Notes under the pieces: generated by a model
Told to the model about the DNA's origin: nothing
The model's input: the letters and a program-made list of their open reading frames with translations, nothing else
Databases searched by the model: none
Shown here: in pieces, positions 6,769 through 12,892 of the stretch
Layout of the letters: each line of letters starts with the position of its first letter
Position numbering within the stretch: position 1 is the first letter of the stretch
Made by a program: the position numbers and the translations under genes
Assembly: GCA_963627445.1 (NCBI GenBank)
Contig: CAVGBM010000123.1
Coordinates: 1-32,598 of the forward strand
Source: F23-B02 sp963627445
GTDB lineage: Bacteria; Bacillota; Clostridia; Oscillospirales; Oscillospiraceae
Length of the DNA: 32,598 nucleotides
Reading direction: 5' to 3'

Positions 6769-6804
6769 AAAAAATCCGCCGTCCAGTTGGTGCTGGCGGC
6801 GGAT
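6769..6804 (-). terminator. NCS2 permease terminator
   Basis: On the minus strand, ATCCGCCG-CCAG pairs with CTGG-CGGCGGAT (one bulged base) and is followed by TTTTTT. It lies directly against the end of the 275-bp repeat. Confidence 0.85.
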
Positions 6805-6821
6805 AAGCTAACTATTTAAAA

Positions 6822-8246
6822 TTATGCGGCTACGAAGAAGAACTTTATAAGGAACAGTATCGACAGCACATAGGTCAGCACAGATACCTTCTTTGCCTTG
6901 CCGGTGCAGGCGGCGATAACGGTGTAGGCGATGAGCGCCATGCCGATGCCGTGGCCGATAGAGCCGGTGATGGGCATGAAGATGAGCATGAGTGCAACGG
7001 GAACGGTCTCGAGGATGTCGTCCCAGTTGACCTTTTTAAGGCCGCTCATCATGAGGATGCCGACATAGATGAGCGCTGCGCTCGTTGCCGGTGCGGGGAT
7101 GAGTGCTGCGATGGGAGCGATGAACATGCATGCAAGGAAGAGTACCGCGGTGGTCAGAGCGGTAAGACCCGTGCGGCCGCCGGCCTCAACGCCGGAGCCG
7201 GACTCGATGAAGGTCGTGACGGTGGAGGTGCCGGTGCAGGCGCCTGCAACAGTGCCGATCGCGTCGGCAAGCAGAGCTTCCTTCATCTGAGGCATCTTGC
7301 CGTCCTTGTCGAGCATGTTAGCTCTTGCGGCGGTGCCGACGAGGGTGCCGATGGTGTCGAACATGTCGATCATGCAGAAGGTGATGACCAGTGTCAGAGC
7401 GGTGAACCAGCCGATGCTTATAAAGGTCTTGAAGTCGAACTTAAAGAAGGTGGTGTCGATCATGTCCTTGAAAGGCGGAACGAAGGATGCACCCTCAAGG
7501 GAAGCAAACGGGTTCGTGTCAAGGAACAGGAAGCAGCCTGCCCAGTAGACGATGCAGGAGATGAGCATGCCGAGGATGACCGAGGCCTTGACCTTGTGGT
7601 GGTTGAGGATGATGATCGCGAACACGCCGACGAGCATGGTGACGACATACAGGACCATCTGGGGATATGCACTGCCGACGGTGTCCTGAACGACGGAGGG
7701 GCTGAGGCTTCCGAAGAAGGTGGACAGAACATAGAACGGGCCGCCCTTTTCGCTGTAGATGCCGGCGTTCGAGCCGAAGCCGATGTTCAGCAGCATGAGG
7801 CCGATAGCGGGGGTGATGCCGATGCGGATACCGGCGGGGATGGCCTCGACTATCTTCTCGCGGATGGAGAAGAGGGTCAGGACGACGAAGAACACACCCT
7901 CGACGAGAATGATACAGATCGCGGCGGGGAAGGCTTCCTCATAGCTTATATGCGCCATTGCGGCGATGTTTGCCACAACAACGGCGAAGAAGCTGTTAAG
8001 ACCCATGCCCGGTGCCATAGCAAAGGGCTTGTTTGCGGCAAATGCCATGACGAGCATACCGATAGCCGAGGCTATGCAGGTCGCCATGAACACTGCGTTC
8101 CACAGGGGCGTGCCGCCTGCGAAGTTTGTCAGCAGGTTGGGGTTAAGGGCGATGATGTAAGCCATCGTCATGAAGGTGGTCAGTCCGGCGACCAGCTCGG
8201 TGCGGACATTAGTGCCGTTTTCCTTGAGCTTGAAGATCTTTTCCAT
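6822..8246 (-). CDS. NCS2-family (AzgA-type) purine permease
   Basis: A 474-residue membrane protein with about 12 hydrophobic segments. The N-terminus (F-K-L-K-E-N-G-T-N-V-R-T-E-L-V-A-G-L-T-T-F-M-T-M-A-Y-I) and the conserved APGMGLNSFFA near residue 78-88 mark the AzgA/PbuG/PbuO branch of NCS2 nucleobase:proton symporters, which take up hypoxanthine, guanine or adenine. The segment F-D-T-I-G-T-L-V-G and the following G-A-C-T-G-T-S-T-V-T-T-F-I-E-S also fit. The start follows TAGGAGAG. The gene is transcribed alone from its own promoter. No purine riboswitch fits in the short leader. Exact substrate is not decidable from sequence. Confidence 0.93.
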   Translation of the reverse strand: MEKIFKLKENGTNVRTELVAGLTTFMTMAYIIALNPNLLTNFAGGTPLWNAVFMATCIASAIGMLVMAFAANKPFAMAPGMGLNSFFAVVVANIAAMAHISYEEAFPAAICIILVEGVFFVVLTLFSIREKIVEAIPAGIRIGITPAIGLMLLNIGFGSNAGIYSEKGGPFYVLSTFFGSLSPSVVQDTVGSAYPQMVLYVVTMLVGVFAIIILNHHKVKASVILGMLISCIVYWAGCFLFLDTNPFASLEGASFVPPFKDMIDTTFFKFDFKTFISIGWFTALTLVITFCMIDMFDTIGTLVGTAARANMLDKDGKMPQMKEALLADAIGTVAGACTGTSTVTTFIESGSGVEAGGRTGLTALTTAVLFLACMFIAPIAALIPAPATSAALIYVGILMMSGLKKVNWDDILETVPVALMLIFMPITGSIGHGIGMALIAYTVIAACTGKAKKVSVLTYVLSILFLIKFFFVAA

Positions 8247-8284
8247 TTCGACTCTCCTAATACAAAATTAAAAACAACGTTAAG

Positions 8285-8313
8285 ACTATAAACGCCGAAC
8301 CGCCTAAAGTCAA
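8285..8313 (-). promoter_or_regulatory. NCS2 permease promoter
   Basis: Minus strand -35 TTGACT (8313-8308), a 17-base spacer, -10 TATAGT (8290-8285). The predicted leader is only about 30-35 bases. Confidence 0.75.
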
Positions 8314-8336
8314 CAGAAAGTTCACATTTTCGCAAT

Positions 8337-8365
8337 AAAAAAGAGCAGCTTTATTTAAACTGCTC
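8337..8365 (-). terminator. DUF1810 gene terminator
   Basis: Minus strand GAGCAG / CTGCTC with an 11-base loop, followed by six T. It starts 13 bases after the DUF1810 stop. Confidence 0.75.
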
Positions 8366-8377
8366 AGTGTATTGATG

Positions 8378-8791
8378 TTACAGACCTAAAATGCTCAGCG
8401 TTTTGCTGTCGGGCCTGCCGGAATAGAACTTGTCAAGCACCTTCTGGAACACTGCGTCGCCGCTGGCTGCCAGGAAAAGCGTCATCGAAGAGCGCAGCTT
8501 GAGATCGTCTGGGTAGCCCATGACGGCACCGGCATCGTTGGTGCCCAGCGCAAGCAGCGCCTCGGATATCTCAACCAGCCGCTTGCCGAGCACGGGGTGG
8601 GCGTAGTAGTCCTTTGCCTCCTGCATGGAGCTTATCGCATAAAACTGAGCGGTGGAGCTGAAGCCGAGACCGGCGATCTGCGGAAAGATGTACCACATCC
8701 AGTGTGTTCTCTTGCGGCCGGACTTTATCTCCCTGAGCGCAGCGTCATACGACCGCTCCTGCGCAGATATAAAACGGTTAAGATCGTGCAT
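8378..8791 (-). CDS. DUF1810 family protein
   Basis: The 137-residue protein beginning MHDLNRFISAQERSYDAALR carries the hallmark of DUF1810: KRTHWMWYIFPQIAGLG near residues 31-47, followed by Y-A-I-S-S-M-Q-E-A-K-D-Y-Y-A-H-P-V-L-G and later M-G-Y-P-D-D-L-K-L-R-S-S-M-T-L-F. The start at 8791 is preferred over an in-frame upstream start at 8827 because AGGAGG lies just before it. The family is widespread in bacteria and is called calpastatin-like by some databases; its biochemical role is unknown. The gene stands alone, with a terminator and, upstream, a hairpin-repeat region. Confidence 0.9.
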   Translation of the reverse strand: MHDLNRFISAQERSYDAALREIKSGRKRTHWMWYIFPQIAGLGFSSTAQFYAISSMQEAKDYYAHPVLGKRLVEISEALLALGTNDAGAVMGYPDDLKLRSSMTLFLAASGDAVFQKVLDKFYSGRPDSKTLSILGL

Positions 8792-8824
8792 TGTTGCCTC
8801 CTTGCCTTTTTTAGTTAAGCTGCT

Positions 8825-8952
8825 CACTGCGTTCGCAGTGAAGTTAAAGCCTTGCGGCTTTAGTGAAGTTTTCCGCTTGCGCAGAAAGTGAAGCTAAGTT
8901 CACCCATCTTGCCGACAGGCAAACTTCACTCTTCACATCGCAAAGCGATACT
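8825..8952. repeat. Hairpin array with 25-bp period
   Basis: AGTGAAG recurs at 8837, 8862 and 8887, exactly 25 bases apart. Each is followed by a short stem with a TTGC loop: AAAGCC-TTGC-GGCTTT, then TTTCCGC-TTGC-GCAGAAA (imperfect). The array is preceded by CACTGCG-TT-CGCAGTG and followed by TTGCC-GACA-GGCAA and ATCGC-AAA-GCGAT. No ORF with a ribosome binding site is present. It adjoins the second 275-bp repeat. The two fill the gap of about 500 bases between the DUF1810 gene and the tRNAs. Confidence 0.7.
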
Positions 8953-8954
8953 TA

Positions 8955-9229
8955 AGCTGGCGTGGGTCGAACCCCTATCGTCTGTCAGTGTGCCCCTTCG
9001 GTGCTTTTCGTCTTTTTTGTCTTAATGGGCGTCAGCCCATTCTCACCAAAGAAAGCCGAAAATCCCTCGAAAAACACTACTGACAGATGCCTCGCAGTTT
9101 TGCCGGAGCAGATTTTTGCTCAGGCAAGGCGAAGCGTGAAGGGAATACTTTCGTGTTTGCAAGGGCTTTAACGCAGCATGAGCGGAAATCTGCCCGTCAA
9201 AACCGATAGGTGTTCGGCTCTCGTCAGCT
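8955..9229. repeat. 275-bp foldback repeat, copy 2
   Basis: Same length and orientation as the copy at 6493-6767, with terminal inverted repeats AGCTGGCGTGGGTCGAACC... against GGTGTTCGGCTCTCGTCAGCT and flanking TA (8953-8954, 9230-9231). The inner stems are kept, and some differences preserve pairing: AATAC/GTATT in copy 1 becomes AATAC/GTGTT here, and GAAGC/GCTTC becomes GAAGC/GCTTT. The apical 19-base segment differs almost completely and forms AATGGGC-GTCA-GCCCATT here. Just outside, a TCACCC/GGGTGA hairpin (9234-9249) separates it from the tRNA terminator. Confidence 0.85.
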
Positions 9230-9258
9230 TAACTCACCCGTCAGGGTGAACTTAACTG

Positions 9259-9288
9259 AAAAAGCACTTACCGAAGTAAGTGCTTTTT
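9259..9288 (-). terminator. tRNA operon terminator
   Basis: A perfect stem AAAAAGCACTTAC / GTAAGTGCTTTTT with a four-base loop, immediately 3' of tRNA-Tyr on the minus strand. Confidence 0.9.
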
Positions 9289-9289
9289 C

Positions 9290-9374
9290 TGGTGGGGGAA
9301 GATGGATTCGAACCATCGAAGGCATTGCCAGCAGATTTACAGTCTGTCCCCTTTGGCCACTCGGGAATTCCCCC
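9290..9374 (-). tRNA. tRNA-Tyr (GTA), CCA encoded
   Basis: Class II tRNA of 85 nt including an encoded CCA. The acceptor stem is GGGGGAA / TTCCCCC, the anticodon loop is CTGTAAA with anticodon GTA, a long variable arm is present, and the T-loop GGTTCGAATCC is canonical. It lies 32 bases downstream of tRNA-Thr in the same transcript. Confidence 0.95.
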
Positions 9375-9406
9375 ATATTAACTTGCAGTATCATGTGCGC
9401 TCTCGA

Positions 9407-9482
9407 TGGAGCTGGTGGACGGACTCGAACCCCCGACCTGCTGATTACAAATCAGCTGCTCTACCAACTGAGCTACACCAGC
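9407..9482 (-). tRNA. tRNA-Thr (TGT), CCA encoded
   Basis: A 76-nt class I tRNA including CCA. The acceptor stem is GCTGGTG / CACCAGC, the D-arm contains AGCTCAGTTGGTAGAGC, the anticodon stem GCTGA/TCAGC closes loop TTTGTAA (anticodon TGT), and the T-arm is GGGGGTTCGAGTCC. It is the first gene of the two-tRNA transcript. Confidence 0.95.
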
Positions 9483-9499
9483 ACGATACCGGCCTAGAT

Positions 9500-9528
9500 A
9501 TAATAGCAAACCGACATGGTTTTGTCAA
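9500..9528 (-). promoter_or_regulatory. Promoter of tRNA-Thr/tRNA-Tyr operon
   Basis: Minus strand -35 TTGACA (9528-9523), a 17-base spacer and -10 TATTAT (9505-9500), 18 bases before the mature tRNA-Thr. Confidence 0.85.
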
Positions 9529-9579
9529 CAAGAAAATTCAAAATCAGCAAAGAAATTTTACATACCGGAGGAGATAAAA

Positions 9580-9822
9580 ATGACCATAGCCGAATTATCC
9601 GGAGAATACAGAAAAAGCGGCGAGGTTTGCCGCATCAGGGCAGAGGAGCTTCAGACCCGTCTCAAACGCGAGAAAATGTGCGAGATGGAAAAGCTGCGCC
9701 TGCGCCGGAAGATATCCATGCTCACGAACATGGCTCGGGACGCCATCGCAACATCCATTTACCTTGAAAACTACTACGGAGATGATAAAAATGAACGAAA
9801 AAAAGCTGAATATGTTTGCTAA
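9580..9822 (+). CDS. Small charged helical protein, 80 residues
   Basis: The ATG follows GGAGGAG at 9567-9573. The product, MTIAELSGEYRKSGEVCRIR onward, is rich in Arg, Lys and Glu through residue 45 and is probably a single long helix or coiled coil, ending with YYGDDKNERKKAEYVC. Its end overlaps the start of the sigma-like gene by 32 bases, so the two are likely translated together. I recognise no family. Such small helical partners next to a region-4-like protein could be an anti-factor or accessory factor, but nothing in the sequence proves that. Confidence 0.7.
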   Translation: MTIAELSGEYRKSGEVCRIRAEELQTRLKREKMCEMEKLRLRRKISMLTNMARDAIATSIYLENYYGDDKNERKKAEYVC

Positions 9823-10108
9823 GGAAGAGGAATACGCAGCGCTGCGTAACTTTATTAAAATAGTCGAAAACAGCGGGGAGGGGGGCATGGCAGCCTCGGT
9901 CAAGCGGGCTATCGACCGCGAGCTCACCCGCCGCCAGCGGCAGATGGTGTACATGTACTATCTTGAGCAGATGCGCATGCAGGATATCGCCGATGAGCTT
10001 GGCTTAAGTATCTCCAGCGTCAGCCGCACGATAAAGCGCGGACGACGCAGACTCAAAAGCTGCCTGCGCTACGGCGGCAAGGCACTCATGAACGCAATGG
10101 AAGATTGA
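9791..10108 (+). CDS. Sigma-70 region 4-like HTH protein
   Basis: The 105-residue product starts MNEKKLNMFAKEEEY; the ATG at 9791 follows GGAG at 9779-9782 and is preferred to an upstream in-frame start that lacks a site. Residues about 52-100 (LTRRQRQMVYMYYLEQMRMQ, then the helix-turn-helix DIADELGLSISSVSRTIKRG) match the -35-recognition domain of sigma-70 factors. Region 2 is absent, so it cannot be a normal complete sigma factor. Similar short proteins act as late-gene activators in prophages or as split sigma subunits. It overlaps the 80-residue gene and lies upstream of a GH25 enzyme. Confidence 0.85.
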   Translation: MNEKKLNMFAKEEEYAALRNFIKIVENSGEGGMAASVKRAIDRELTRRQRQMVYMYYLEQMRMQDIADELGLSISSVSRTIKRGRRRLKSCLRYGGKALMNAMED

Positions 10109-10113
10109 AGTGG

Positions 10114-10142
10114 TTTACTTTAAGCCCCAGTTGTGTTAAACT
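10114..10142 (+). promoter_or_regulatory. Possible promoter for GH25 gene
   Basis: TTTACT (10114-10119), a 17-base spacer and TAAACT (10137-10142), just after the sigma-like gene and 25 bases before the GH25 start. The match is moderate. Confidence 0.4.
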
Positions 10143-10167
10143 CAAGCCATGGCGAAAGGAGCATGGC

Positions 10168-11049
10168 GTGAAAACTAAGCGAAGAAAGAAAAAAAGCGGT
10201 TCGAAAACCATACAGCTTATCCTGCTCGCCCTTGCGGTCACCGCGCTCGTGGTGCTCGTTGTCAAGGTATATGAGCGTAATATGAGCGTGCAGAGCGACC
10301 CCCACTATGGGCAGGTCGAGGTGTTCAACGGTGAGCAGTACATTTGGATAACGCCCGAGGACGGTGTTGCGGTGAACACATTCAAGGCTGAGGAGTTTGC
10401 AAAGGACGCTGACGGCAGACCCGTGTACACGGGCTCGCAGTATAAGTCCATGCTCGGCATCGATGTCTCGCAGTATCAGGGCGATATCGACTGGCAGCAG
10501 GTGTATGACAGCGGCGTTCGCTTTGCGATCATAAGAGCAGGCGGCCGGTACTATGGCACAAACGGCGAAATGTACACCGACGATAACTTCGCCGCAAACC
10601 TTGCAGGTGCAAAGGCTGCGGGACTCAAGGTCGGCGTGTATTTCTTCTCGCAGGCGATTAACACCGAGGAAGCCCGCGAGGAGGCGCTGTATACGATCGA
10701 TCTTATAGGCGACACTGAGCTTGACCTTCCCGTGTTCTGCGACTGGGAGCGCGTGGCCGATACCGACGCACGCACCGGCGCTGTTGACGGCGCGACCATG
10801 ACAGACTGCGCCGCCGCATTCTGCGAGACGGTAAAGCAGGCGGGCTTTGATGCCGGCGTTTATATCTACCCCAGCACCGGCTACTATGACTATGAGCTTT
10901 CACGGCTCACCGATTACACCTTCTGGTGCACGAGCCTGGGCGACCATCCGTTTTTCTACTATGCGCACACGCTGTGGCAGTATAGCTTCGAGGGCGAGGT
11001 CCCCGGCATCGACCACAAGTGCGACATGAACATGATGTTTTATAACTAA
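10168..11049 (+). CDS. Membrane-anchored GH25 muramidase (lysozyme)
   Basis: GH25 enzymes cleave the beta-1,4 bond of peptidoglycan glycan chains. The 293-residue product starts at GTG 10168 with AAAGGAG at 10155-10161; an overlapping ATG at 10163 is dead after two codons, and an ATG at 10105 has no ribosome binding site. A poly-basic N-terminus (KTKRRKKKSGSK) precedes one membrane helix (about residues 14-32) with no cleavage site, giving an outside-facing anchor. After a linker the GH25 domain starts at MLGIDVSQYQGDIDWQQVYD (catalytic Asp region), with GVYFFSQA and VFCDWERV (the D-x-E pair) following. It ends with a WQYS...G-I-D-H-K-C-D-M-N motif typical of the family. Confidence 0.93.
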   Translation: MKTKRRKKKSGSKTIQLILLALAVTALVVLVVKVYERNMSVQSDPHYGQVEVFNGEQYIWITPEDGVAVNTFKAEEFAKDADGRPVYTGSQYKSMLGIDVSQYQGDIDWQQVYDSGVRFAIIRAGGRYYGTNGEMYTDDNFAANLAGAKAAGLKVGVYFFSQAINTEEAREEALYTIDLIGDTELDLPVFCDWERVADTDARTGAVDGATMTDCAAAFCETVKQAGFDAGVYIYPSTGYYDYELSRLTDYTFWCTSLGDHPFFYYAHTLWQYSFEGEVPGIDHKCDMNMMFYN

Positions 11050-11061
11050 GCAAAACTAATC

Positions 11062-11094
11062 AAAAAGCTGTGACCAACAGGTCACAGCTTTTTT
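11062..11094. terminator. Bidirectional terminator between GH25 and nitroreductase
   Basis: A perfect 14-bp stem AAAAAGCTGTGACC / GGTCACAGCTTTTT with an AACA loop between converging genes. T runs are present on both strands. Confidence 0.9.
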
Positions 11095-11098
11095 CATT

Positions 11099-11617
11099 TT
11101 ATATATTGTACACACGGTCGGGGTTTATCTCGGGCGCTTTGGGGCGCTCGCCGTCACGGTAGCCGAGAATGCAGTTTGCGATGCCGACATAGTCGTCGCT
11201 TATGCCGTGCGCCTGCAAAAGCTTTCTGCCGTACTCGGTGCCAAAAACCTCGCGGGCACGGTTTATCCAGCACGAGGCGACGCCCAAAGCTTCTGCGGCG
11301 TTCATGAGGTTGCCCATGACGAGACTGCCGTCCTCAATGTAGGTCGGCACGGTCTTGTCGGCAAGCACGACCACCACGGTCGGCGCAGCGTAAAACGGGT
11401 CGATGTCGCGACCCATGACCTCGGCGTTGAGCTTAGATAGCTCGGAGATGACCGCCTTGTCCTGGATGACCAGCAGCTTTGTCGGCTGACGGTTCATTGC
11501 ACTGGGGGCGTGAAGCCCTGCCCTGATTATGGCATCGAGCATCTCGGGAGCAAGCTGTTCTGCCTTGTAGCTTCTCACGCTTCTGCGATCGAGTATGTTT
11601 TTATAAGCATCATTCAT
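11099..11617 (-). CDS. Nitroreductase-family flavoprotein
   Basis: A 172-residue FMN-dependent nitroreductase-like oxidoreductase. Starting MNDAYKNILDRRSVRSYKAE, it carries the N-terminal R-R-S-V-R-x-Y phosphate-binding motif, then A-G-L-H-A-P-S-A-M-N-R-Q-P (FMN contact) and a central D-G-S-L-V-M-G-N-L-M-N-A-A-E-A-L-G-V-A-S-C-W-I segment. The length is at the short end of the family. The start at 11617 has a GAGG site and overlaps the previous stop by 8 bases; the longer frame from 11641 lies inside that gene. It is the last gene of the yfmF-yfmH-lgt operon. The substrate is unknown. Confidence 0.9.
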   Translation of the reverse strand: MNDAYKNILDRRSVRSYKAEQLAPEMLDAIIRAGLHAPSAMNRQPTKLLVIQDKAVISELSKLNAEVMGRDIDPFYAAPTVVVVLADKTVPTYIEDGSLVMGNLMNAAEALGVASCWINRAREVFGTEYGRKLLQAHGISDDYVGIANCILGYRDGERPKAPEINPDRVYNI

Positions 11618-12020
11618 TTTCGCTATCCTCCACATCAACATAGTATGCTATCTGCGGGTATGCATTGCCCTTGAAGCCCTTTGAAGCCTCAATGGCCGCC
11701 TTTGCCGCCTCAAGCTCTGTGCGCATGATCTCAATGCGGTCGTCTATCGCCTGAAGCTCCTGAAAAAGCACGGCAAACTTGCCCTCTGCGCAGTCACGGT
11801 TCTGATCGTAATACTGTCTGCCTATCTCGATAAACACCTTTTTCTGTTCCTCGAGCTCGCCGTTTATCTGCAAATTGAGCTTTGCGATGTTGGCATAGCA
11901 CATTGCGGTCGTGCTGCTGCGGTCGTAGGCATCCTTGAGCGCGCCGCTTTCTACATAATCCTTTGCCTTTTTGCCGACGGCGCTTATAGTGCCCTTTATC
12001 ATGCTTTTATAATCAGCCAT
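11610..12020 (-). CDS. Uncharacterised coiled-coil protein, 136 residues
   Basis: Starts MADYKSMIKGTISAVGKKAK and contains IAKLNLQINGELEEQKKVFI followed by E-I-G-R-Q-Y-Y and a helical Glu/Lys-rich region near residues 85-115. The pattern of a short N-terminal segment, then a helix with I-x-x-L-x-x-x-I and L-G/I-G-R-x-Y-Y, is common in small Clostridial proteins that elsewhere carry a C-terminal zinc ribbon; no cysteine pairs are visible here. It overlaps lgt by 8 bases upstream and the nitroreductase by 8 downstream, so all three are translationally coupled. The function is unknown. Confidence 0.75.
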   Translation of the reverse strand: MADYKSMIKGTISAVGKKAKDYVESGALKDAYDRSSTTAMCYANIAKLNLQINGELEEQKKVFIEIGRQYYDQNRDCAEGKFAVLFQELQAIDDRIEIMRTELEAAKAAIEASKGFKGNAYPQIAYYVDVEDSENE

Positions 12021-12888
12021 TGTCTTCTCCCTTCTTGAGGTTGACGAACAGATCCTCGGGGCGGTGCTGCTTTCTTGCGTTTATGATGAGCACAACGAGT
12101 GCGGCGATGGCGCTGACGGCGGCGAGCAGCTGCGACACTCTTATATCCGTCGTGCCGATATACAGGCTATCCGTGCGCAGCCCCTCTATCCACGCTCTGC
12201 CGAGACCGTACCAAAGTATGTACAGCCAAAAGATCTGGCCGTCGTATTTGCGCTTGCCCTTCTTTGACCATATGTGCAGGGCAATAAGCCCCACGAAATT
12301 CCACAGGCTTTCGTAGAGAAACGTCGGATGCACATACAGCGTCTCGAAGCCCGGGACGGTCAGACCCATGCGGCAGAAAATGCCGGTCTGAGCGCCGAAA
12401 GCCTCGCGGTTTATAAAGTTGCCCCAGCGGCCGACGGCCTGTCCTATGAGCAGACCGAAGGCGGTGAGGTCACCGACGGCGAACACGCGTATTTTTTTCA
12501 CCCTGCACCACACGATGCCGGTGATGATACCTGCGATGATGCCGCCGTAAATGGCAAGTCCGCCGTCGCGCAGGGCAAAAATTTTGTCCGGGTTTGCGAC
12601 GAAGTAATCAAGCTTAAACAGCACATAGTAAAGCCTTGCGCCGATTATGCAGATGGGGATGAGCCAAATGACGAGCTCGTACAGGTTGTCCGAGGTGAGC
12701 CCGAACTCGGGCGCGCGGTGGGCACAGTACACGGCCGCCAAAATGAAGCCCATGGCGATTATGACGCCGTAAAAGTAGATATCAAGGCCGAACAGCGTGA
12801 AGCTGTACGGCGGGTCGACGCTCCAGTCGCCGAGCATGGGAAAAGAAATGCTTGCGTCTCTGAGCATTGTTGCAGTTAAAATGTTCAT
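12013..12888 (-). CDS. lgt: Prolipoprotein diacylglyceryl transferase
   Basis: Lgt transfers diacylglycerol from phosphatidylglycerol to the lipobox cysteine of prolipoproteins, the first step of lipoprotein maturation. The 291-residue membrane protein has about seven hydrophobic segments and the family signature GRWGNFINREAFG near residues 153-165, together with F-Y-G-V-I-I-A-M-G-F near the N-terminus and H-P-T-F-L-Y-E-S-L-W-N further on. The start is preceded by AAAGGAT. It lies 4 bases after yfmH in a packed operon. The lipoprotein at 3528-4265 would be one of its substrates. Confidence 0.97.
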   Translation of the reverse strand: MNILTATMLRDASISFPMLGDWSVDPPYSFTLFGLDIYFYGVIIAMGFILAAVYCAHRAPEFGLTSDNLYELVIWLIPICIIGARLYYVLFKLDYFVANPDKIFALRDGGLAIYGGIIAGIITGIVWCRVKKIRVFAVGDLTAFGLLIGQAVGRWGNFINREAFGAQTGIFCRMGLTVPGFETLYVHPTFLYESLWNFVGLIALHIWSKKGKRKYDGQIFWLYILWYGLGRAWIEGLRTDSLYIGTTDIRVSQLLAAVSAIAALVVLIINARKQHRPEDLFVNLKKGEDNG

Positions 12889-12892
12889 TGCT

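Noticed and set aside
6539..6811. 90-codon frame inside the first 275-bp repeat, with related frame 8962-9171
   Set aside because: The two copies do not keep one frame or start, no ribosome binding site is present, and the differences respect RNA pairing rather than codons.
6951..8291. 446-codon open frame antisense to the NCS2 permease
   Set aside because: The Asp/Glu/Gly/His-rich translation is the usual antisense image of a membrane protein gene, and the permease promoter lies inside it.
8247..8336. Purine riboswitch before the NCS2 permease
   Set aside because: The predicted leader is only about 30-35 bases and has no paired P1 helix or conserved loop sequences.
8825..8952. CRISPR array
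   Set aside because: The units are 25 bases with a 7-9 base constant part and varying hairpins, with no spacer-like segments and no cas genes.
9299..9577. 95- and 91-codon frames over the tRNA genes
   Set aside because: They are translations of the antisense strand of tRNA-Tyr and tRNA-Thr, a familiar annotation artefact.
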